A DNA stretch of 64,000 nucleotides. Origin: Malus domestica. Lineage: Eukaryota > Streptophyta > Magnoliopsida > Rosales > Rosaceae. The DNA lies in assembly GCF_042453785.1 (NCBI RefSeq), contig NC_091674.1:31445501-31509500 (forward strand), written 5' to 3'. The position numbers and the translations under genes are program-made. How positions within the stretch are numbered: the stretch's first letter is position 1; every line of letters begins with the position of its first letter. The notes below the pieces were generated by a model. It was not told where the DNA came from. It saw only the letters and a program-made list of their open reading frames with translations, and did no database searches. Shown here in pieces: positions 21,303 to 36,330 of the stretch.

Positions 21303-21529
21303 GTCTGGCCAAAGCACATGAGAGTGGTTCTATAAGGAAGACAATTATTTTATTTGGACACTCATAGGGTTTTGCAAACAAAACGGATGCATTTTGCCAC
21401 TGTTAACAAAAAAAAATTGAAGAGAAAGCATTCATAATTATAGAAGAAAAATGGATGTCCAAAAAAAAAAAAATTAACCAGTAAAAGAAGGGTTTCTTTA
21501 CTTGTGGCCTAGTGAATATCATTTAGGGT

Positions 21530-22127
21530 AAATTGTCAAAATTGTTCATGAGATTTGCATAACTCATCACTTTGGTCCCTGAGATTCCAAATCGATAAAA
21601 GTGGTTCCTAAGATTGTCCACCATCCATCATTTTGGTCATTCCGTTAAAAACTCAGTTAAGTGTCACAGAGCTCTTGGCCATAAGTTTAGGTAATTTTCA
21701 AAGCTTTGTAACTCAATCGTTTCTTAACCAAATTCGACCCATAATATATCAAAGTGACGATAGGAAAGTGTAGAATAAGATTATACCTATTTCGAAACCC
21801 AATGGTTGCCGGAGATTTCCGGAAAATAGCCTCAAAGTTAACTGGTCCGAGTGAAAACTTGGAAACTCGCCGGAAACTGGGTAAACTTTAAACGTTCATA
21901 ACTTCTTCAATACTCAACTAAATCAAATGATTCAAAAACGAAAATCATACTTCTCAACGAGACGAAGAGAATGGTACCTTTTTTGAAGGCTAACTCTTCG
22001 TGGTTTGGCCGGAAAACGGCTTGAAGTGATTGTCTTGGTCTCGAGTTAGCCACTTTTAAGCCTTTTGTATTAGTAATTTAGTGCCAGTAACAATCTCTAA
22101 TAAGGTCAACAAACGTAAGAGGTCAAA
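21530..22127. repeat. Interspersed repeat tract
   Basis: This tract begins with phrases such as TTGGTCCCTGAGATTCCAAA and CATCATTTTGGTCATTCCGT, which I recognise as a frequent plant repeat of unknown origin, and continues with CCGGAAA-containing phrases repeated in direct and variant form. No open frame and no defined ends. Confidence 0.35.
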
Positions 22128-22274
22128 GGGTATTGCTATCCGTAAACCCAGTTTTACCTCCCATACACCTTTGTTAATTTCATTCATTGATCTTCTTCAA
22201 TTCATTCGATCCGACAACCGAAAATTGAGAGGAGTGTGTGAGAAGTAAAAATGAGCGTGTGAATTGCACTACCC
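22128..22274 (-). mobile_element. Small MITE, copy 1 of a dispersed family
   Basis: The ends are GGGTATTGC and GCACTACCC. The reverse complement of the interior (TCGGATCGAATGAATTGAAG, AAGATCAA...) matches the elements at 60,125-60,253 and about 52,950-53,050. The unit is 147 bp, in the opposite orientation to the copy at 60 kb. Confidence 0.65.
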
Positions 22275-22697
22275 TAAAAATCATTATCAAGCAAAGAAAC
22301 AAACGTTGTAACCAGAAAAAAGAAATAAAAGTTCGATTGAAGACCCTTCCCTCTGTCCTCTTTGTTTTTCTAATCAGACTGGACAGTAAAAAGTTGTATT
22401 ACAACATTGTTGTTGGCTCGGCAGTCGGCATTCAGCCTTTAAGTTACGAAATGAATTCCCTGAGCAGAATCTGTCTACAGCAACAATATTCATATTATGG
22501 AATCCCTTCAAATCACTTATGTATGAAAAAACAATCGCAAAAACCAAATTAATGGGGGAAGAAATCTCGGAGCATTCAAATGCTCCACCGCAGTTAAGTT
22601 ATATTCAGTGAAAAATTGAAGACAATCATCTTGTTTTTGACATCTTGCCATAGAATATTATAGGTGTGATTGCTAATGAACTGCCGTTGTCAAGCTG
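22275..22697. other. 3' flank of the succinate-CoA ligase gene
   Basis: No separate gene. Most of 22,400-22,697 is probably the 3' untranslated region of the gene that ends at 22,698. Confidence 0.45.
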
Positions 22698-25921
<3,224 letters not shown>

Positions 25922-26887
25922 CACCGTGATTGGCGTTCAAACTCTCTCTGATAGTCGTCTGATGTGTGCTTCAATTCGCGATCAAAGAAATGGTCTCTAG
26001 TCTCAGATTCTTGTGCTGTGGGGTGGGGCGCTGTGGTTTAACATGGGCTGGGCTTGCTTTTCCAAAGCTTCCTTGTTTTTCTTTCTTTAAACCTCCTTTT
26101 AACCCACTAAACCTCCTATTTAAGGGGCAGACATTTGTCTGTTAGTTTTGACTTTTTTTTTTTATTTTTTTTTATTTTTTTAGTACATTAGTATTTTTAC
26201 GCTAAAAGAATGAGGAGTTTGGTTAAGCCACACAACAGGCAGTTTAATTTGATATCAAATTCGTCATCCACTAGCTTCGAACCTAAAACCTTTTAATTCA
26301 AAGTAAAAGAAATACTACCAAACCATATTACTGAGTGGCCTACTAGTTTTGACTTAAGCATGTGACAATTATTAGTATATTCGGACCTCTAACGCGTCAC
26401 ATCTTCCACATAAAACTTGCATACAACAAATTTCCCGTTACTGTAATGTCTCGGTTTAAAAAGAAAAATGGCTAAATTAGCATAACAAGATGACATGGTA
26501 AATTTGGAAACTCGATCCTCCTTCCTGGTCCTTTGAGTTGGATAATTAATCAATAATTTGTACACGTCTCAAACAATTCCTATGTTAAAAGGCAACAAAC
26601 ACACGACGATGAAAGCAATGCTCATTCTATTCCAGCCACATGTAAACAATTTATCAACATAATCACAACTAAAAGAATTATCAACACAAACCATTTTCAT
26701 ACTTCTGCGAAAAAAGAAAAAAAGAAAAAAAGAAAAAAAAGCTCCCTCAATTTAGATCCACATCTCCAATTAGTTGGGACCTCTCCTCCACAAGAAAAAT
26801 TACAGATAGGAGGAAGGAACCAAGTTAGAAAAGCATTATTCGGCGTGGACGGTTCAAGCTTACAGCAGCAACTAGGCTAGGCTAATG
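25922..26887. other. Intergenic between succinate-CoA ligase and CDP1
   Basis: It contains the succinate-CoA ligase promoter side (25,922-26,100), poly-T/A low-complexity sequence near 26,150-26,180 and 26,705-26,745, and probable CDP1 3' untranslated sequence after about 26,600. No gene. Confidence 0.45.
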
Positions 26888-29800
26888 CTATGATGGTGTC
26901 TGCACTTCCCCTTCACAGAACCTCCACGAACCGTCTTCTTGCCTTCTTAGAACATACCAAATTTTATAGGTGCTGCAATCACTCCAACAGAAAAGAAATC
27001 AAATACAAGCCCCGATAATCATCACCCCCTCCACACGCCACCCCACCCCGCCAAATACAGTAACAGAAACCACAAAAATAATCATAACCCCTTCAATCAA
27101 CTCACCTGTAATAACTTGGGTTCTTTTGCTCAGATTCATTAACAAGTTCAGCCGCTTCCTCTACGACAGCCTCAACCTCTGCTGTTTCCCCTCCAACTTC
27201 ATCTGATAAAATCTCAGCACGTAGGACAGACAGTTGTAGCAAGACAAACTTCCAATAACAAGACCTTGCTTTTGCAGCATCAGCCAAAGCCTGCCACTGT
27301 GAACCATGCATGCAATCGTAACCACCCAAACCCATACCGTAAAGCAGTAAAACTTGCAAGAATCATCAAGGAAAAGAACATGTAAAAGGAAGTAAGCTTA
27401 ACTACACCTGAACAAGCATTGAGTCATCAAGGATTTCAGAGAGGCTGTGAACTTCATGAGTGGGCCCCAGAGCTTCAGCTTTAATTGCTTGCCATTGCTT
27501 CACAAGGTCTTTAGCTTCTTCAATAGACATAAGTCTCCGAAGCACAGCCGTTGAAGAGGACAAATACGGAATCTGCCGATTTCCAGCATCTGAGAAGGTC
27601 CCCACCGGCTTCATAAAAGTCACCAAAAGCTTCTTAAATCTGCCAGCTAGTCCATTCCCCTTGATATAAGCAGGGACTAGATTAGAATCCGCAGATGGAT
27701 TTGTTGTCCAAGCAATAGAACTTGTGTGCATATTTCGCTTACTGGAGGCCTGTTGAGAAGCACTTCTCATCACATTTCCCTTCAATCCTGTTAATCTTAA
27801 GGTAGCAAAAACAATGCACCCCAGTACTCCAACTAAAGTGATCCTTCCAACCAAAACTCCTCTCGCAAACCAACCATCCCAAACTTTACTGCGGTCCATG
27901 CCAAGATTCCTTTCCAATTGAACTGATGATGCATTGGCACTGGTTCCACTGCCAGTCTTGCCCAATATCAAGGGACTTCGCAGATCAGTTGGAGCCAACT
28001 GCTTAACAGCTGTTCCAAGATATTGAGAAGAGTTCATATGGGAAAAAGATTTATCAAAATCTCTCCGTTCTGAAACAAAAGCAGCGGACATTGGTCTTTG
28101 ACTTATGATAGGCAAATTCTGTGGAGCTACTTTGCTTTTCTTGCTCAGAGGAGTTCTCTTGTCACCACCAAAAAAGTTGGCCTGCAAAGACATACATACA
28201 CACATGCATAAACTGTCTGGTAAAACAAAACTAAAATCCTTAATCAATCCATCATTGTGAATCTCACCAACGATGGAGGGCAATCTCGTGAATCTGGAAA
28301 CACAGCAAGGACAGCATCCTTCAGCCACATTTCCTGATTAAGTTCAGCAGGCAGTCCGACATGAGAAAGTACTGGCCTTGAAAACAAACATAAAGTTTGT
28401 ACTGAAATAAGTAGAGTGTGAAATGGCACAACATGGAACACAATGCATTTTCATGATAAACCATCTATTCTGCAGGCTAAAAACAACTTTTACTTTTCCT
28501 GAAACAAATGACATGACACAGAGAAAGTAAAGGAAAATTGATTAAGAGCTAGAGTGGCCCCTGGCTACTAGTGTATGCTTTTTTGGAATGTTGATGTGCA
28601 TGCCACTAATTAAAAGAAGTTGATACATAAATAGACCGCATTGATCACAATATACGCTGTGTAAATAGGGAGACAACAACAACCCATAAGAGATGTACCA
28701 ATGATTGAGTTGCACCACAAGTATCCTTAACTTCCTTCCCTAAGATTGAATTTCGTGCAGCAGAATTTGAGTTCAACTCCAGCTTCTGAAGCTTTTCAAC
28801 AACCGCAGCCTCATCACCCTGGAAACCAAGTTAATATTTCGTAGTAGAGAAAACAGAAAGGAGAAAAGGAAAACAAATTCAGTCTATGCAAGATATCCAA
28901 AACAACTTTATGAAACAGTGCAGGACATAAAACTAAAAGGAAATTGAAAAATGTACCTGACCAAGAAGGAACCAGCAAAAAGCTTCCTCAAGTTTCAGAT
29001 CAGCACCCTCTGATGCAATCAGGCAGTCACATACAGATTTTGCTTTCTCAATCTGCACAACCATATGATAAATACTGAAATTAACAAAATGGAACAGACA
29101 ACAACACCCTCGAGAGAATTTGAAGGGAACTATTCCATCAGCCTTCTTATTCAAAATTAATTATTTCAAAGCAAGTAACCTAGGAGAATAATGAACTTAC
29201 CAATTCCTTTTGCTTGCTTGAAAAACCCAGTGCAACATGAGCTGTTAATACCATGTAGAAACAATTAAAATCAATTACAACCCGTTGATTCTGCGATTCA
29301 AGTGATTTCTTGTTCTTCCTTGTAATAGCTAAGTCATCCCATGGAAGAAGATCAACTATCTCTGAAGCCGTTAGTCTATTCAGTGCTTGGGTCAAGAAGC
29401 ATGGCCAGTCTTGAACCCGGCATGAAGTTTCCACATCAAGTCCCTGCCTGACCAATTCACGCAAGGCTGCAATTGCTCCTCGTCTTCGTTCCGCATTCTC
29501 AGGTGAGTGAGACATGCCAAGCAATTCCAATGTACAGGCAGGTGCAAGCTCCTCCAAAGATTCTTCTATCTATTAAACATGACCAACATATGATTTACAC
29601 AGCAGCATGAGCAAGTATACTTTTGGGCAAGTACAAGCATGGAATAAAGTTAAATGTTTTCAAACAGAAATTTGTCATAGTTTACAAATTTCAACCAGCA
29701 GGTCCATGATCCATCTCAACATTTGATCCACTATACTTTTGGATTATTAGTATATATCTGGTCGCTACTTTGCAACCCAAAAACAACAGTCCCATTCCAG

Positions 29801-31482
29801 AGTGATAAACCAGATAACAAAATATTGACAGAATAGAAGATGAGAGTATTACCTGAGACAACAATGCTATTTTACCAAGAGACTTTCTACTCCTTAGAAG
29901 ACACTGAGAGCGAGCTAGAGCTTCAAATCCTTGGGACACCTTGTTCTTCTCAAAACCAACCTTTGCAGTTGCACACTTCAAGAAAGCACCTAAGATGAGA
30001 AAGGGAAGCATAACAATGCAGAAACGGATGGTACAATATCCTGACCTCTTTGCTGATATGCCTTACCTCCGCTAATGCCATAGAAAGAAGAAGATCATGA
30101 ATATACTGCTTAGCATCTGGATGCTGAACAGCCACGCGGCCAACATCTTGCACAAGCTTAATTTCCCCAACCTATAATGGAGAAATCCAATATCATATAC
30201 CCGTGTCTTGCAAAACAAAATCCTTTTTCGTTTATAATTAGACCAAAACAAAAAGTTGTTGTATAAAATTACAAATAAGAAGAAAACAGTTCCAGCTAAT
30301 AAATTATCTACAAAAGAATCCACAATGAAAAGCACTGTGCCAAATGGAGTTTCACTGACATAGTACGGTAACTAATATCTGAAAAAAGAATTCAATTCCT
30401 CTTTAATTGAATCAGTGATTAACCGTATTTATTTTTCTTTAAAGGGAAGAAAATGAACAAAGAAGCAACATTATATTACAAATTAAGAAGAGTGCACAAA
30501 GACAAAGCTTTACCTCTTGAAGAAGGCAAAGAGCACCCGGCAACCATGCCCAAGGAATTCGTAGGGAAGATTTAGGTGGGATCTCTTCCTTAATATTGCC
30601 AGCGTATTCTGGTTCAAAAAGAAGCTTATCTCTCACATCCGTTAAGAGACACTGGCAACAAACCCGTAAGAGAAAAGGAATTAAACTATATAATACATAG
30701 CACAACTTAATTAAAAAAATAAATAGCAAAGAATAAAAATCCAGGTGTGTACCAAGCGAGATCGGACTGTATCCAAAGTGTAGCCTTCTTCAATTTCGGC
30801 ACTCTTCAATTCCATCACTGATTTAACAACCTCATCTTTCTCAGCCTTAGCAGGAACGCCAATAAGCTGCAAAGTCATTTGTTTAGCATTTAGTAAATGG
30901 TGACCTATAACGAAGTTCCGAAAATAGGGAAATCATAACACAAGAAACAAATTTCTTAATCACTAAAACACTAAGACAAACACTTGATTATGGCACTGCC
31001 AGGCTGCTACGCTGCTAGGATGGCTAACGTAAGGATAGCAGAGTGATTTGAAGGTCTTTGATGGCAATGTTCAACGACTTGTATATATCATATATAATAT
31101 ATGTCGCTATTGCAGGATCTCTCTCAACCACAGAGAAAATACAAGTAAAAATCACAATTTGACAAACACAGAGCCCATTCAAATTAAAGACGAAAGAAGC
31201 GACCTGGTAACAGGTGACGGGGATTTCAACGGTGGTGTGACGAGGAGCAGTCTCGACACCAATGTGGGTGTCGAGTGCGTTGAGAGTCCAGCGCCCGGTG
31301 AGGTTGTCACCCAAGAGGCTCCTCTTGTAAACCCGAACAATTCCGATTCCAGAGTCGCTTCTTTCTCTGGAGGTGGAGAAACCCCAAACGCAGAGCTTGC
31401 CATCTTCCTTGTGATTATCGATTCGGCAAAGGCAACAACAAGACGGAATGCCTGGCAAGGCGTGAGACAGAGCACCAACCAT
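26888..31482 (-). CDS. CDP1: Plastid division protein CDP1/PARC6
   Basis: Twelve exons on the minus strand: 31482-31204, 30866-30753, 30651-30514, 30171-30067, 29975-29853, 29569-29201, 29052-28957, 28818-28699, 28333-28268, 28181-27408, 27296-27106 and 26972-26888, in phase throughout, giving 819 residues, close to the Arabidopsis protein. CDP1 (PARALOG OF ARC6) sits in the inner plastid envelope and positions FtsZ and the PDV1/ARC5 machinery at the division site. After a transit-peptide-like N-terminus come IPVTCYQLIGVP, the alpha-solenoid region with LPGALCLLQEVGEIKLVQ and QRVVIDFNCFYMVL, a single membrane span at about residues 578-600 (RITLVGVLGCIVFATL), and the C-terminal ARC6/IMS-like domain (EALGPTHEVHSLSEILDDSM onward) that binds PDV1. 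Exon 9 uses an internal acceptor so that L-EMWLKDAVLAVFPD joins as in the family. It is head-to-head with RHL1. Confidence 0.95.
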
Positions 31483-32888
31483 GGCTTCCTAATTGACTGT
31501 CACTAATGAAGAAACTCGGAAATTTTCACATCGGAAATGAAGGAATGGCAAAAGGATGGAGGGTTTCTGTGCTGAACAAGAAAGAAGGAAAGAAAGCACA
31601 AAACACACTCATTACTCCTCCCTTGTGGATTTGGACTGACAACGAGATTGGATTACTCTTCCCTTTTCTGCTTTCTGTTAAAGGATGCAAATTTTGCGTA
31701 TTTTGTTGTGGATTTCTTTTTTCTTACCATCGTGAATTGTGGTGTCTTTTGGTTGAATGGGTTTTGTGTGTTTGTGTTGAGTGGTTCTGTACAAACCTAT
31801 ATTTCCTTTCTGGACACTTTTTTTTTTCTAGGCACTTAATTTACTCTCATACATTTCGTTGAACCCCAAAATAATTTACTAAATGTAGAATATCCTTGTT
31901 TTATTTTGTAAGTTTTTCATTTTCTTTGTATTAATTATAAAAATTTAACAGCCCTGAAGTTTATTAAACTCTTGGTTACCACATTGTTTTTTTTTCAAAG
32001 TCCTATGGATGTTCAAAGAAAATAATTTTTTTTTTCAAAAGTCAGTAAAACCTTTGTAGTAATTTTATATATGACTATAACACTATGTTTGGATGAAGAA
32101 AATAAACATGAAATTTTGATAGAAGCATAATTTGTAAATTGATATACACAAATTCCGTTGTTTGAATTCATAAACATAGAAATTTAGAAGTTTCACGTGA
32201 AAGAAAAAACTTGGAAGTTGGAATCTCCAATTCCCAAGTTTAAATTTCATGTAAATAGGTGTCATTTTCAAATTTTTATGAGTGAGAGTTCAAAAATAAA
32301 AAATTTCTTATTCAAGTTCTATAGTATTTTCAGATCAACCAAACAAGAAAATTTATAAATTTAAAAAAATAAAATTCCTTCATTTTAAAACTTTTTGGTA
32401 ATCTTAAACACACACAACTTTGTGCACAAATTACAATTCATTAGATTGAAGGGAAAACAAATGAAAATGATTTGAAAACTTTGAGTTTTAACGTTAAAGA
32501 CAAAATAAAAAGTAAAATAAATAATACAAGATTAATTTTTTAATGTAAAAATATAATTTTTGGTTAAAATAAATATTATCGGAGCTTCTCACTGGATCGG
32601 CATAGGCAGGCATTAGTCGGATAGGCCCATTCCCATTTTTATTTGTACGAAGGTATTCGAAAGCAGATCCCGGGAAGTGCTAAAAGCGGGGATCTGCTGG
32701 AGGGTGGGTGAGGGGAAGAACATCCGAGTAAGATATGATCCATGGTTGCCTATTCCAAGAACTTTTATGCCTCTAGGACAATACTTGGGTCGGGTCTGTT
32801 GGGTGCAATAGACATTTTAGAGAGAGAGGTTTAAAACCCTACAGAGACAGGAGGTAGGGTTGGTGGTCTCCGGTCCGGTTGAATCAAA
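31483..32888. promoter_or_regulatory. Divergent intergenic region between CDP1 and RHL1
   Basis: The 1.4 kb between two start codons on opposite strands holds both promoters. Near CDP1 the sequence is mixed; 31,850-32,570 is very AT-rich and includes a MITE-like stretch from about 32,085 (CTATGTTTGGATGAAG...) to about 32,345 (...CAACCAAACAAGAAAATTT), similar in style to the TATGTTTGG-ended element at 52.7 kb. Near RHL1 the sequence turns GC-richer with an AAACCCTA telo-box-like motif at about 32,834. Confidence 0.5.
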
Positions 32889-35800
32889 ATGGCGCGGACC
32901 TCGTCATCGAAGAAGCGGAAACACGAAGATGATGAAGGGGCAGAGGCAGAGGCAGAACCTGAGGTCGCGCAGCGGAAGAGGCTCAAAGCCCTCGCCTTCT
33001 CCAACAACCAGCTCTCAGAGATCCCTGCAAAGCCCCGCGCGCCTCTCACACCTTCAAACGGTGTCCTTAAGCAGCATGGCAAGGACATTGTGAAGAAATC
33101 TCAGCGGAAGAACAAGTTCCTCTTCTCCTTCCCTGGCCTCCTTGCCCCCATTGGAGGTGGTAAGATCGGCGACCTCAAGGATTTGGACACCAAGAACCCC
33201 GTCCTCTACCTCCAATTCCCTCTGGTCGGTCGGTGACCTCTACTACTTTCATCCCCGATTTTCTTTCTCCCACTTGTCTCAGTTGTTTCTGTTTCCACTT
33301 TTCAGGGTCAGATGAAGTTGTTTGGGACTCTTGTGTTCCCCAAGAACAGGTATCTGACAATGCAGTTCCCCAAGGGTGGAAAGAGTGTCATGTGCGAGGA
33401 CTACTTCGATAATATGGTCGGTGCCTTTTTATAACTCTGCACAAGTACAACTTTGTTTACCGCATTGATTTTCAAGTTGCTGCTTTGGTATATATATGCA
33501 TATATATCATTTTGTTCATAGGCTTGGTTGATGACCAGTGCAACTGCTCTAAAATATCATATGAATTTGACCAAGGAGGATTGACCTGCTCGAATGATTT
33601 TCGATATAATCACTTCAATTCTTTCAATTTTCTAGAAATGAGAAGAAAAAAAATAGGGTTAATGGGAGTTGATAGTTTCATATCAGCCATTTGTTGGTAG
33701 AGAATGAGGCAGAAGAATTGCAAAGCTGATATGCTTGAAAACTTGTATTCTAAACGTTGTAACTCCTAAAGGCAAATGTGTACATAATGATTTTAGAGTT
33801 ATTGTCTTATACAACTTCCACCTGGAATCTTCTTGTTTTGTAATTCCTTGAAGGACCCCTTTCCAACAAATTTCCTCTCCTTTGATTTGGAGAACAATAT
33901 GTTTCTAAGCTTCTCAGTTCTCAGAACTTCCCATGCGCCACTACCCGTTATATACACTTATATTATTGTTTGTCTAAGGTCGGGTGCTTGTTGTATGAAA
34001 CTGAGGTTCAGAAAGCATGTTTTACATATCTATATCAGGCTTATCAGCAGTAGCTTTTCATGTCCCAGATTGTATTTTCCGATGCTTGGTGGATTGGGAC
34101 AAAAGATGAGAATCCCGAGGAAGCCCAACTTGATTTTCCTAAGGAATTGACTGAGGTTGGTTTCTATTCACATAGGTTATACATGTTGTAGGGTGTGCAT
34201 ATCGCTGCTTTCTGATGATCTACTGTCGGAATTTGTTGGTCTCAGGGACAACACTCTGAGTTCGACTTTCAAGGTGGCGCAGGTTCAACATCTGCCAAAA
34301 AGCAAAGTGATAGTAAAAATGAAACTACATATGTTGAAGAGTATTCCCCACATAACAAGGTTGAAGATAATTTATCAGATGAAGAAAACAATGAATTAAT
34401 GAAGGCAACACCAGTTCGACATTCAGCAAGAACTGCAGGAAAAAAATTCAAGTACTGGCATTGCCTTTTATTGTACTCATTAGATATTCTCATAAAGAAA
34501 TCAGCAATTGCATAAATTAAATACATGCAAAACAAAGTGTGCAACCTATGATACATATATAGGTATACATATTTGTACAGGAAAACAGACACACAGACAT
34601 ACCTTATATGTTCTGAGGCCATCTTTGAAGGATAGTAATGAAACCAACATTTTATTTTTCATTTGAGCAACATGTCCATATTTTCCTTTTCAGGCCTTTC
34701 TAATTAACGTTCCTCTGTGTAGTATAGTTTTATCATTCCAAGGAAAAAAGAAAACAATCAAACATGTTGCAAATAGTTACAAAGGGCCCTTATGTCCAAT
34801 GTGCTTTCACATGTAGCTTGTGGAAGACATGAATGCATTCATTACTTTTCAGTCTATGGTCTATCATGGAATGTTGTGTAGTCTCTATGAATACTGTGTA
34901 AACTATTAGACACTTGTCTTCATGATATTTTGCGATACCTTCAGTTACATACTTACGTAGCATAGATAATTAACCATTTTGATATATTTTCTTTTTATTG
35001 AATATTAATAAAAGAAATGAGCACCTACTGCCCTGTGATGTGCCCATATCTTGCTTCAACCCTTGATCTGTCACTTTGTTCAGGTTTGGAGAAGCTTCTT
35101 CTGGAGATGATTCTGCTGAAAGTGATACCCCCTCAGCTGAAGGAGAAGATAAAAAAGTTGGAAGACTTGATTCTTCATCTGGGAAGCACAGTAGTGGAAA
35201 TATCCTAGATTTTACTGTCTTAATTTTGTAAACTCCAGCATTTTAATTATATATATCGTAATTTGAACTCAGGTTTACCATGCTCCTTGTATCAAACTTC
35301 CATCTCAGCTTGCTATATTGCAACTGATTCCCTTAACTGGTAGATACAGACTGACAATCTCAGCTTTGGAGATGCAGACATTGATAATGAGGATCGTATG
35401 AAAGGAGCTCAAACTCCCAAGCAAAATGAAGATTCCTCTCTGTCCGAAGCTAAATCAAAGAAAGAGTCACATTCTGCCTTTGCTGGGACTACATCTAAAG
35501 AGGACTCTCATAGCAATCATGGTTCGCTCATTCAAACTACTATATCTACATTGTTTAAGAAAGTGGAGAAGAAGGTAAGTCTATTTTTTTTTTTAAACTT
35601 TTATTCTTAGGATTATGATTTGCGAGTACTTGTTATGTAGCTAGGGTATGTTTCAGAACTACCACGAAGCATGTAACTGAAAACCAAAATGAAACAGCTA
35701 ATCAGAGTGAACTTGATGATTCTTGGCATGTCAAAAAGAGAACATTGCATCATGCATTGCCATTTTCCTTCCCTTTATCAGAATTTTCCTTCTATTCCCT

Positions 35801-36283
35801 TTATCAGAATTTTCCTTCTTTTTCCTCTTAATGCTTACAATGCTCTGAAAATTTTCAATGTGTTGCAGAAAGTGGACTCCAGCATGCAAAGTCAAGTACA
35901 GCTTCCCTCTTCACAGGTTCATAAAACACCAAAAGGCCCAAGGAAACGTGCATCTCCCAAAGGTTGTTAATTCTTCCAAATTACGCTTATTATGAAAATA
36001 TTGGGATTTGAGTACTCAGAATAGTGAGTGATGTTGATGTTTTCCAGATTCTGGCCAGAAGCCGCACCAAACTGATTCAAGGAAGAAGGTTAATCTGGTT
36101 ACATTTTGTTCTTAATGCTCCTTCCCCCTTCTCCCTGCCATTTCAAACTACAATTCTAGCTGATTTTATCCTTGTCTTCGCCATGACTGCTTTGCATCGG
36201 AGTGTTGTAGCTGACCTAGTTTGTTGTTGTTGCAGGATGCAGGACCCAGGAAAAAGGCAAAAACTGCCAAGGAAAAGGATGCG

Positions 36284-36330
<47 letters not shown>

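Noticed and set aside
35662-35740. Possible extra RHL1 exon ([20 protein letters not shown])
   Set aside because: The peptide looks plausible, but the phase from exon 6 gives a stop with the best acceptor and no good donor follows. Exon 6 joins directly to the exon at 35,869 in phase. It may be an alternative or decayed exon.
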